The notes under the pieces are model-generated. The model searched no databases. It was not told where the DNA came from and saw only the letters and a program-made list of their open reading frames with translations. From Bacillus sp. ISL-7 (GTDB lineage: Bacteria; Bacillota; Bacilli; Bacillales_B; DSM-18226): a stretch of DNA of 64,000 bases. Position 1 is the stretch's first letter, and every line of letters begins with the position of its first letter. The stretch spans positions 1-64,000 of the forward strand of contig NZ_JAGGQW010000024.1 of NCBI RefSeq assembly GCF_018613065.1. Reading direction: 5' to 3'. Below are positions 16,797 to 26,900 of this stretch, one piece after another. A program made the position numbers and the translations under genes.

Positions 16797-18269
16797 ATGC
16801 TGAAGTTGAAAATGTTTATTAATGGTGAATGGATGGATTCATTAAGCGGAGAAAAGAGTCATGTTGTGAATCCTGCAAACGGTAAAATTATGGCTGAGGC
16901 TCCGCATGGAAGTAGAGAAGAAGCCCAAATGGCGATTAATACTGCACGAACAGTTTTTGACTCCGGAATTTGGTCAGACTTACCGGCATCTGAACGTGCA
17001 TCCTACTTATTTAAAATAGCGGATAAGATTGAAGAAAAGGCAGACGAGCTTAGCAAACTTGAAACAAAGAATACGGGAAAACCCCTTAAAGAATCAGAGT
17101 TTGATATTGCTGATACTGTGAATTGCTTTCGATACTATGCTGGGTTAGTGACAAAGCCAAATGGTCAAACGTATTCTGTTGCCGATCCTGTGCAAGCCAT
17201 GGTTATTCGGGAACCTGTCGGTGTATGCGGACTTATCGCTCCATGGAATTTTCCATTGTTGACGGGAGCTTGGAAAATAGCCCCTGCGCTTGCTGCGGGA
17301 AATACGCTTGTATTTAAACCAGCTGAAATCACTCCAGTCACCACTTACAAATTATTTGAGATCATGGAAGAAGTGGGGGTACCAGCTGGTGTTGCAAACC
17401 TAGTTTTGGGAGGTGGTTCAACAGTAGGAAATGAATTAGCGGAAAACCAAAAGGTGGATCTGATTTCTTTTACAGGTAGTACAGCAACGGGTAGAAGCAT
17501 CATGAATTCAGCAACAGGAAATATTAAAAACATTTCACTCGAACTAGGTGGCAAGTCGCCAAATATTGTTTTCGCTGACGCAGATTTTGAGACAGCAATC
17601 GATTATGCTTTAAATGGGATTTTTACCAATGCTGGTCAAGTATGTAATGCGGGATCCCGTTTACTATTAGAAGAGAGCATTCATGATAAGTTCATTGCTA
17701 GATTGGTAGAAAGAGCGAAAAAGATTCAGGTTGGCCCTGGGGATGATTCGTCTACCGAGATGGGTCCGCTTGTAAGTGAAGACCATATGAAGAATATCCT
17801 TGAATATATTCAAATTGGCTTAGACGAAGGGGCTATATTAGCTTGCGGTGGCAACCGTATCACAAGCAACGGGCTTGAAAATGGTTATTTCTTTGAGCCA
17901 ACAATATTTGTTGACACCAATCCTGACATGAGAATTGTTCAGGAAGAGATTTTTGGACCAGTTCTTGTCGTTCAAAAGTTTAAAGATGAGGCGGAAGCAA
18001 TCCAGCTGGCAAATGATACTTCATACGGGCTTGCAGCAGGTGTTTTTTCACAAGATGGCGCCAAAGCTTTGAGGGTTATTAAAAAAGTAAGAGCCGGGAT
18101 TACCTATGTTAATGCTTATGGCCTTGCCTATAATGAAGCACCGTGGGGAGGTTACAAGCAGAGCGGAATTGGCCGCGGGTTAGGAACCTTTGGTTTGGAT
18201 ACGTTTACTGAGGTAAAACAAATCAATATTAATTTAGATGTTAAGCCAACTGAATGGTTTAGCAATTAA
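16797..18269 (+). CDS. Aldehyde dehydrogenase (betaine/gamma-aminobutyraldehyde type)
   Basis: 490 residues, NAD(P)-dependent ALDH superfamily. Catalytic Cys283 lies in NAGQVCNAGSR and the general base Glu249 in LELGGKSPN. The coenzyme loop FTGSTATG is near 225 and APWNFPLL near 150. It oxidises an aldehyde to its acid. Sequence style is closest to betaine-aldehyde and 4-(guanidino or amino)butyraldehyde dehydrogenases. Its position after an APC permease and before an alcohol dehydrogenase and ureohydrolase suggests it handles the aldehyde made from an amine. GGAGG sits before ATG 16797. Confidence 0.85.
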   Translation: MLKLKMFINGEWMDSLSGEKSHVVNPANGKIMAEAPHGSREEAQMAINTARTVFDSGIWSDLPASERASYLFKIADKIEEKADELSKLETKNTGKPLKESEFDIADTVNCFRYYAGLVTKPNGQTYSVADPVQAMVIREPVGVCGLIAPWNFPLLTGAWKIAPALAAGNTLVFKPAEITPVTTYKLFEIMEEVGVPAGVANLVLGGGSTVGNELAENQKVDLISFTGSTATGRSIMNSATGNIKNISLELGGKSPNIVFADADFETAIDYALNGIFTNAGQVCNAGSRLLLEESIHDKFIARLVERAKKIQVGPGDDSSTEMGPLVSEDHMKNILEYIQIGLDEGAILACGGNRITSNGLENGYFFEPTIFVDTNPDMRIVQEEIFGPVLVVQKFKDEAEAIQLANDTSYGLAAGVFSQDGAKALRVIKKVRAGITYVNAYGLAYNEAPWGGYKQSGIGRGLGTFGLDTFTEVKQININLDVKPTEWFSN

Positions 18270-18330
18270 TTAAATATAGAAAATATCAACATTAAATTCA
18301 AAATATTTAAAAAAATAGGAGGAATTCATT

Positions 18331-19515
18331 ATGTTATGGGACTTTCATTTTAATCTGCCTACATCTATAGAGTTTGGGAATGGAAAAGTAAAGAATATTG
18401 GGAAAAGGGCTAAGGAATTAGGCGGAAATAAAGCCCTAATTATTACCGATAAAGGACTTGCACAAACTGGAATTTTGGAAAAAATCACACAGTCATTAGA
18501 TCAGGAAGGTGTCAATCATATTGTTTATGATGAAATATCACCTAATCCAAAAGATGTAGATTGTGAGAGTGCTTACCAACAGTTTAAAAACGAGAACATC
18601 GATCTTTTAATTGGTCTCGGCGGTGGAAGTTCAATGGATACAGCCAAAGCAATTGGGACACTTTTTACACATGGAGGAGAGCTAAGAGAACGTTACGGCG
18701 TAAATTTACTAGAACGAGAAATCCCTCCACTAATTTGTATTCCGACAACTTCAGGTACCGGTAGTGAAGTTACAAGAGGTTCTGTCATTACCGATACCGT
18801 GACGAAACAGAAGGAGGCGATACTAGATTTGAAAATCGCTCCTAAACTGGCACTTGTCGATCCTGAATTGACTTTAACATTGCCTAAATCGATTACAGCT
18901 GCTACAGGAATGGATGCACTTACACATGCAATTGAAGCTTATACCTGCAAAGTTGCTCAACCACTTTCAGATACTTTGGGACTATATGCCATTGAATTAA
19001 TAGCTAAAAACCTTCCATTAGCAGTAGAAAATGGGCATGATTTAGAGGCTAGGAAAAATATGCTATTGGGCAGTTTAGTTGCAGGTATCGCCTTTGATAA
19101 CACTGATCTTGGGGCAGTACATGCGATGGCCGAACCACTTGGGGGACTCTATGATACTCCACATGGAGTGGCGAATTCTATTTTTCTTCCACATGTATTT
19201 GAATTTAATATTCCTTCAAATCCAGAAAAGCACGCCATGGTAGCAATCAAGCTTGGGGCAAATCCTGAAGGAAAAACAGTTGAAGAAACGGCGAACGAAG
19301 GTGTTGTGTTGTTAAAAGAGCTGGCAAATAAAATCGGCATTCCTATCTTCCGAGATTTAGGCAATGTAAATCCAAAAGACTTCCCTTTCCTAGCCGAAGG
19401 AGCCTTTAAACATTTGTGTACACAGGCGAATTCAAGAGATTTGACAAAAGAAGACTATCTGAACTTATTTCAAAAGACTTATGAGGTGAAAACCACAACT
19501 TTAATTGAAAATTAA
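18331..19515 (+). CDS. Iron-containing alcohol dehydrogenase
   Basis: 394 residues, type III ADH. The NAD-binding motif GGGSSMDTAKAIG begins at residue 97. The metal ligands line up as Asp195 and His199 (MDALTHAIEAY), His264 (GAVHAMAEPLGG) and His278 (TPHGVANS), the standard spacing for FucO-like enzymes. It interconverts an alcohol and an aldehyde. Together with the preceding aldehyde dehydrogenase it could take an amino or guanidino alcohol to the acid, or act as a sink for excess aldehyde. AGGAGG lies eight bases before ATG 18331. Confidence 0.85.
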   Translation: MLWDFHFNLPTSIEFGNGKVKNIGKRAKELGGNKALIITDKGLAQTGILEKITQSLDQEGVNHIVYDEISPNPKDVDCESAYQQFKNENIDLLIGLGGGSSMDTAKAIGTLFTHGGELRERYGVNLLEREIPPLICIPTTSGTGSEVTRGSVITDTVTKQKEAILDLKIAPKLALVDPELTLTLPKSITAATGMDALTHAIEAYTCKVAQPLSDTLGLYAIELIAKNLPLAVENGHDLEARKNMLLGSLVAGIAFDNTDLGAVHAMAEPLGGLYDTPHGVANSIFLPHVFEFNIPSNPEKHAMVAIKLGANPEGKTVEETANEGVVLLKELANKIGIPIFRDLGNVNPKDFPFLAEGAFKHLCTQANSRDLTKEDYLNLFQKTYEVKTTTLIEN

Positions 19516-19625
19516 TTGTGTATATAGAAGCAAAATTTATAATCCTTGGTTAAGAACTGGCCCACCGGCAGATAACCTTGCCTTAGGAAAAAGCGAGAAT
19601 TAAAATCTAGAAGGGGGCAGCATGA

Positions 19626-20624
19626 ATGTCTGATCGTGATGAAAAACAGTTTTTAAATTTACCTTTTACAGGCATTTGCACTTTTGGAAAATACCCAATG
19701 TGTGCGAACCTGAACCAGCTTGACGCAGATGTGGCGGTCATCGGGGTGCCAAATGACATGGGTACACAATGGAAATCAGGAGCAAGAATGGGCCCTAGAG
19801 GAATCCGCGAAGGTTCTACATTATATAGTTTCGGTCTGGATGGTGCTTATGATATTGAAAACGATATTATGTATCTAGGGCCTGAATGGAAAGTCGTTGA
19901 CTGCGGTGATGTAGACATGGTACACGGGGATATTATGCAGTGCCATGAGAATACTGAAGAAGCAATCCGAAAAATTATTTCAAAAGGTGCTATGCCGGTT
20001 GTATTAGGCGGCGATCATTCCATCACAGCAGCAGTTGGAAAAGGACTTAAAGACATAGGTCCGTTTCATGTGATTCAAATTGATGCCCATTTAGACTGGG
20101 CGGATCATCGCTCAGGAATGCGGTATGCTCACGGAAATTGCATTCGCCGCCTATCTGAGCTGGATCATGTTCAGAAAATATTTCAGTTTGGCATTCGCGG
20201 GATCAGCAGCAGCAAAAAAGAAGACGTCGAAGCAGCAAGAACATATGGCAGCGTGATACTATCACCGCGTCAGATGAGAAAGATAGGACTTAAGGAAGTG
20301 CTGGAGCTAATTCCTGCCGGCGAAAAATATTATGTAACGATTGATATTGACGGAATCGATCCGTCAATTGCGCCTGGAACAGGTACACCTTCTCCAGGCG
20401 GCCTCCTCTACGATGAGGTTAATGAATTGCTTGAAGGGATTTCCAAAAGAGGAGAAGTAATCGGGTTTGATTTAGTAGAAGTTGCCCCTCCATATGATCC
20501 AACGGGCATGACCGGACAAGTAGCAGCCCGTATTGTACTAGACTTACTCAGCTATGTATTAAAAGAAAAAGAGAAAAAAGTGAATAAAAAAGACGGAAAA
20601 GAAAAAGAAGAAATGCTTTTTTAA
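19626..20624 (+). CDS. Agmatinase-family ureohydrolase
   Basis: 332 residues of the arginase/agmatinase fold. Manganese or nickel ligands are all present: His131 (GGDHS), Asp153, His155 and Asp157 (DAHLDWAD), Asp240 and Asp242 (DIDGIDPS). It hydrolyses a guanidino group to urea and an amine or ammonia. Possible substrates are agmatine, guanidinobutyrate, guanidinopropionate or free guanidine; the sequence alone does not decide. The tail after about 312 is unusual, very rich in lysine and glutamate. The start region is odd: GGGGGC serves ATG 19626, but four bases earlier another ATG opens a three-codon ORF overlapping it. It is the last gene of the operon. Confidence 0.8.
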   Translation: MSDRDEKQFLNLPFTGICTFGKYPMCANLNQLDADVAVIGVPNDMGTQWKSGARMGPRGIREGSTLYSFGLDGAYDIENDIMYLGPEWKVVDCGDVDMVHGDIMQCHENTEEAIRKIISKGAMPVVLGGDHSITAAVGKGLKDIGPFHVIQIDAHLDWADHRSGMRYAHGNCIRRLSELDHVQKIFQFGIRGISSSKKEDVEAARTYGSVILSPRQMRKIGLKEVLELIPAGEKYYVTIDIDGIDPSIAPGTGTPSPGGLLYDEVNELLEGISKRGEVIGFDLVEVAPPYDPTGMTGQVAARIVLDLLSYVLKEKEKKVNKKDGKEKEEMLF

Positions 20625-20693
20625 CTGGGATTGCTTCCTACTGGGACGAATGGATGTTAATAAAAAGAGAGGAATGCAACGCGCTCCTCTCAG

Positions 20694-20729
20694 ATTGTCG
20701 AGAAAGGGTATTTTTCTCGGCAATTTTTT
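20694..20729 (+). terminator. Terminator of the ureohydrolase operon
   Basis: 11-bp stem TTGTCGAGAAA/TTTCTCGGCAA followed by TTTTTTA. A smaller hairpin (AGAGGA/TCCTCT) precedes it at about 20667-20690. Confidence 0.85.
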
Positions 20730-20913
20730 ATTCTCAGCATTTAATTATTCATTGTACCTGCTAATGGGCCTGTTGATTTCCACTCCATGCACTCAGTTCA
20801 AATGCCAGCTCTTGACATTCTCCTTGGAACCATTTTGCATATTTTCCAGCCAAAATGGGCAATTTTTATCAGTATAAGACATTGGTGAAAAATGCTTTTT
20901 GGGGAGGAAAATA

Positions 20914-23900
20914 ATGATTTTTAATAAAGAGCAGCTAAGAGAAGAAGCGCATAAAACTGCATTAACCCACGATCCTTTCATAAGCCGAAAGACATCAGCG
21001 CGCTTTTTACGGTCAAATGAGTCGGACTTTGAGAAATTGCGCATCTTTGTTAACGACTTAAGAGATAATCGTTCATCCTGTTCACAGCCAGCTGAAGAGT
21101 GGTTACTAGATAACGCGGAATTTTTGGAAGAGCAGGTACTTGAAGTAAACCAAAATTTAACAAAGAAGTTTGTTAACTCTTTACCCCACCTTAAAAAAAC
21201 GGGGGATTCCAGAGTTTTTTCTATTTGTACAGACTATCTTCAATTTAACGACGGGCATTTGGATATGGATTCATATATTTCCTATCTCCAGTCATATCAG
21301 GAAGTTTCCGTATTGACATTGGGTGAAGTTTGGGCAGTACCGCTTATTATGAGGGTGGCTTTGATTCGTCGGCTGGCCGAAATCATGGATACAGTCAAGG
21401 AAAGACGCGATGTTTGTGTGTTGGTTGAGAAGTTACTTTCTGGTATCAAGACATCGGAGATCACACCAGAAAAACTGAAGCAAGTAATAGAGGAAGCTGG
21501 ACATGAAATGCCTCTTTCTGGACCGATGATTGTCCATTTGGTAAAACATCTGCGCGAACGAGCTGATTATACAGCAACAGTCGGTGAATGGCTCATTTGC
21601 AAATTGGAGAATGGACCAGAGAGCCTGGATCACATATTGTCATATGAATTTCAGCTCCAAGCAGCATTGCAAGTGACGACAGGTAACCTGATCACAAGCT
21701 TGCGTAAGCTTTCTCGCTGGGACTGGAAGGAAACCTTTGAGCAAATTAGCATAGTTGAACAATCACTAAGGAAAGAGAAGACCGGCTTTTATGCGCAATT
21801 GGACTTCTCCAGTCGTGAAACTCTCCGAAAGAGGGTCGAGCAGCTAGCGAGACGTTTAAATCTGCCGGAAAACCTTGTGGCATCACAGGCAGTGGAACTT
21901 GCGGATAAATATGGAGAGGAACGATCAGTTGAGGCACCGCGAGAACCGGCAAATAGCGAGGTACGAGCCGATAAAAATGGAAAGGAACTTAGCGAGAGAA
22001 ATAGTAAGGAGAAAAATCGGCAATTATTTGTTGCCTATTACTTATTAGATCCCAAGGGCAATATGCTATTGAGACAAGCATTAAAAATGTGTGGTAAACC
22101 ACGAGCTCTCCCAGAAACAGGGTTAATGCGCCGAGCCACCGGGACGTATTTTAATATGTTAGCAGTATACTTCGTTGTTTTCTTGATTGGCTTTTCGATT
22201 TGGATAGGTTGGGATGAATTTTTTTCACCGCTTCAATGGCTTGCTATTCTAGGAATTCTCTTGTTCCCAGCGACAGAATGGGCAGTTACTTCAGCTCATT
22301 GGTTCATTGAACGAGTCAAAGGTCCAGTCCCATTATTGAGATTTGATTTTTCAAAAGGAATTTCCGCTGATGCGAAAACGATGGTTGTGATTCCTGTCAT
22401 CTGGACATCGATAACAGAAGTAAAGGAGTTGGCGGACCGGCTTGAACTGCATTATTTGGCGAATCGGGATTCCAATCTTCACTTCGGGTTATTGGGCGAC
22501 TTCAAGGATGCGGAGACAGAGTCTCTCGAACAGGATGAAATCATTTTAACAGCCGCCAAACGAGAAATTGAACGATTACGAAATACTTATTCCAACACAA
22601 ACTTTCATCTCTTTCAGCGAAAGCGGCAATGGAACCCGTCTGAGGGTGTATGGATGGGATGGGAGAGAAAGCGAGGAAAGTTAGTAGAACTTGTAGAGCT
22701 GCTAAAAGGGAGAAAGGATACCAGCTTTGCTTTAATAAAAGCCGATTTGACTATACTTCAGGATGTGCGTTATATCATTACTCTCGATTCAGATACGCAA
22801 CTTCCACTTGAAAGCGCACAGCGAATGATTGGGACGCTGCATCTACCCTATAATCAGCCGGTCCTAAATGATACAAAGACAAGAGTGATAGAGGGCTACG
22901 GGGTGCTTCAACCAAGACTCAGTATGAGCCATGAGGCCTCAATGAAATCGCGCTTTGCCAGTCTTTGGTCGGCAGATCCAGGGTTTGATCCATATGCGTT
23001 TGCAGTTTCTGATCCATATCAAGATGCGCTAGGTCAGGGAATTTTCACCGGAAAAGGAATATTTGATGTTGATACGTTTTATCAAGTGCTATGTGAACGG
23101 ATTCCGGATAACCGGGTGTTGAGTCATGATTTACTTGAAGGCAGTTTCCTGCGGGCAGGCCTACTTTCCGATATTGAATTAATTGATCATTATCCAACAA
23201 AGTTTTTCGTCTTTCAAAAGCGGCTCCATCGCTGGGTAAGAGGAGATTGGCAGCTATTACTATGGTTGCTGCCAAGAATGTATAACCGAAGAGGTGAAAT
23301 GCTGCCAGTCGATTTGTCTGTGCTGACTCGGTGGCAGATCATTGATAATATGCGGCGGAGTCTATTGTCTACGTCATTATTTGTCATCCTTTTTTTAGCA
23401 GTCACGATCCTTCCGGGTTCACCTTTACGCTGGTTAGCTTTGGTGGCTGCAACTTGGTTTTTGCCGGTTCTTCGCCAGCTTGTCACCGCTCAAATCGGTT
23501 TCATGAATCTGCGTAGTGTTTTAAACACGGGGGCTCAAGTCTTGTTAGGGATTGTTACCCTGCCGTTTCAAATGGTCCTTTTGCTCGATGCCATTGCTAG
23601 AACGTTGTACCGTTTAGTGTTTTCAAAAAAACGATTGCTCGAATGGGTCTCATCAGATGAAGTGAATCGCAATAGCGAACGGAAGGGGACTCCTTTACTC
23701 CAAGGCATGTGGGGAGGTTATGTTCTTTGTATTTTGTTTTTGGCGGCAACATTATTTAATGAAAATAAAATGGTGCAAATCATTGGGCTTACCTTAAGTG
23801 TGATGTGGGTATGTGCTCCATTAGTAATAAGGTGGCTCGATCAGCCGTCTCCACAGGAACATATGGCTTTTTCGGAAGATGAGCTCGAAGAATTGACGAA

Positions 23901-26900
23901 CCTGGCTCAGCAAATATGGTCTTTTTATGAAGATTATGTTACCGAAAAAGAAAACTGGCTGCCACCTGACAATGTGCAAATGGACCCGCCGAACGGGGTG
24001 GCGCATCGAACCTCTCCTACCAATATCGGGATGTATCTTACCTGTGCTTTAGCGGCAAGGGATTTTGCGTTTATTGATACCCCTGGATTAATTTTGCGGT
24101 TGGAGCGTACATTGGAGACACTTGAGCGAATGGAAAAGTGGGAAGGGCATTTATACAATTGGTATGATACAGAGACACTGAACCCGTTATCGCCAAGGTA
24201 TATATCAACCGTTGATTCAGGAAATTTAGTCGGCTGTCTTATTACGGTAAAAGAAGGCTTAGCCGAGTGGCTGGAATCCTATGATAAAAAGGAAACTCCG
24301 ATTTACCACTTTCATAACAATGATAAGCTGCAGACTGCTTTTTCCGAAGAAATCGCACCAGATGTCTCGAGACAACTAAATGGTAAGAAGGCAAGTATTA
24401 TTTGGCGCGATAGGGGTCAAATGTTGCTTAAACGTATCGAAAAATTGATTGAAGAAACCAATTTCCAGCCACTATTTGATCATAGGGCTAAGCTATTTTC
24501 CTTAGGATACCATGCTGATCGAAATATACAGGATGAGGTTCTATATGATTTAATGGCGTCTGAGGCAAGAATTGCTAGCTTTGTTGCGATTGCGCTTGGT
24601 CAAGTGTCTGTGTCCCACTGGCATGTACTTGGAAGAACGATGACTAGAGTTGGGAAACAGCCCGTCCTCTTGTCCTGGTCTGGAACCATGTTTGAATTTT
24701 TAATGCCATGGCTGTTAATGAGGACCTATCGAAATACATTGTGGGAAAAGACGTATGCTGCGGTTGTTGATCGCCAAATTCAATACGCACACCAGCGTGG
24801 AGTGCCATTCGGGATCTCCGAGTCAGGCTATTATGCGTTTGATTATCAAATGAATTACCAGTATCGGGCCTTCGGTGTCCCGGGTCTCGGATTTAAACGG
24901 GGACTTGAACAAGATTTGGTGATTGCACCTTACGCCACGATCATGGCTCTGCCATTTGCAAAGGATCAAGCTTTGGATGCTTTGAAAAAAATAGAACAGT
25001 TAAATGGTCGAGGAAAATATGGCTTTTATGAAGCAATGGATTTTACGCAAGAACGGCTGCCTAATGGCAAGCAACATAAGGTGATTCAAAGTTTTATGGC
25101 CCATCATCAAGGGATGAGCTTCCTAACTTTGGCGAACCTATTACTGCCAAAAACAATGGTAGAGAGATTCCATCGGAACAAACAAATACGTTCAGCTGAA
25201 TTGCTCTTACAAGAACGGATTCCTAAAACGCCTAAGTATATTAAGCATCCAGCTTTGGGACGTGTACACAAGCCTTATTCAAAAAGCGCTCAGGATGTTG
25301 AAACCGTAAGAGAATATATTTCACCTGACACAAGGGTTCCCGAGGTCAGCGTTCTTTCAAATGGTTCGTTCACAACAGTGGTAACGAATACCGGCAGTGG
25401 TTTTAGCCAGTACAAAGGTTTATTAGTCTCTAGATGGCGCGAAGACCCGGTAATGGATCCATGGGGAAGCTATGTTTATATTAGAGATATCTCCCAAGAT
25501 AAACTATGGTCAGCGTCGTACCAACCATGCCGAGTTAATTCTTCGGAACAACGCGTACAATTTGGATTAGATCGTGCAACATATATGCGGGAGGATGGAA
25601 AGGTTAAGACAAGTATGGAGATTTGCGTTTCATCAGAATGGAATGCGGAGCTGCGTAGAATAACATTGACAAATAGCAGTGAAGAAGCAAAAGTTTTGGA
25701 GGTTACAACTTTTGTTGAGCTAGCTTTGTCCAATCCCATCGCAGATATTGCCCATACTGCCTTTAGCAAGCTGTTTATTCGGACTGCTTTCGATGCGGAA
25801 TCAGGCTGCCTTATCGCTGGCCGAAGACCTCGTGAAGCGAATGACCAGACACTTTGGTCAGCACATTCACTCATGGTGGACGGTGATACGCTTGGATCGG
25901 TTGAATTTGAAACAGACCGAGCTAGCTTTATTGGCCGGGGCTATCGACTCTCCAATCCCCAAGGAATTCGTACTCGCCTTCGTGGTAAGGTTGGTTCGGT
26001 GGCCGATCCAGCCTTTGTGATGAGACGGCGGATCTGCATTGAACCCGGTAAGCAAATTCGATTAGTTGCCGTTACTTCGGTTAGTGAGACAAAGGAAGAT
26101 GCGATCGAAATTGTGCGTAAGTTTGCTCCTAATCAAGCAGTGGAACGGGCGTTTCAATTATCATGGAACCGAGGACAGATTGAAATTCGTAATCTGCATT
26201 TAACGAATAAAGAGGCAACTAATTTCCAAAGGCTGGCAGGTCATATTTTATATACTCCCCCGCTCAAGAAGGGCCGAGGGCAAAGTATTTCAATCAATAC
26301 TAAAGGTCAGTCTGGACTTTGGAGTTTTGGGGTATCTGGGGATCGACCGATCGTCCTCGTCCGAATTGAAGACCGCAGCCAAATGCCGTTCGTGGTTAAA
26401 ATATTAACAGGTCATGAATACATCAGGCGACTAGGTCTTTTATTCGACCTTGTTCTCCTTAATGAATCGGAGGAAGGCTATCAACAATTCTTGCAAGAAG
26501 CACTTCAGCAGTCGGCAGAACATGGAGTGGACCGTTTTGGTGCAGGTTTATCTGGTGTATATGTCATCGCCTCTAATCAATTGGCTGCGGAGGACAAAGC
26601 ATTGTTAATGGCAGTAGCTCGAGTCGAGTTCCGCGCAGGCGGAGCTAGTTTAGAAACGCAAATGCGCTTGCCTAAGGTTGAAACAGAAAATGGACTGCTT
26701 AAGGCTGAAACGGAGAATGGGTTGCCGGAACAACTTAAGCCGGTGCCTTCTGCTAAAAATAAGTACGTTTTTTCTGGGCAAACCATCCAAGAGGAAACGA
26801 AGGATTGGTTATTTTTTAACGGTTGGGGCGGGTTTTCCCCCGATGGAAAAGAGTACCGGATCATGATCAAAAATGGAAATCACTTGCCGGCGCCGTGGAT

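Noticed and set aside
20650..20877. 75-residue ORF between the ureohydrolase and the glucan synthase
   Set aside because: It spans the terminator hairpins and has no ribosome site or recognisable domain.
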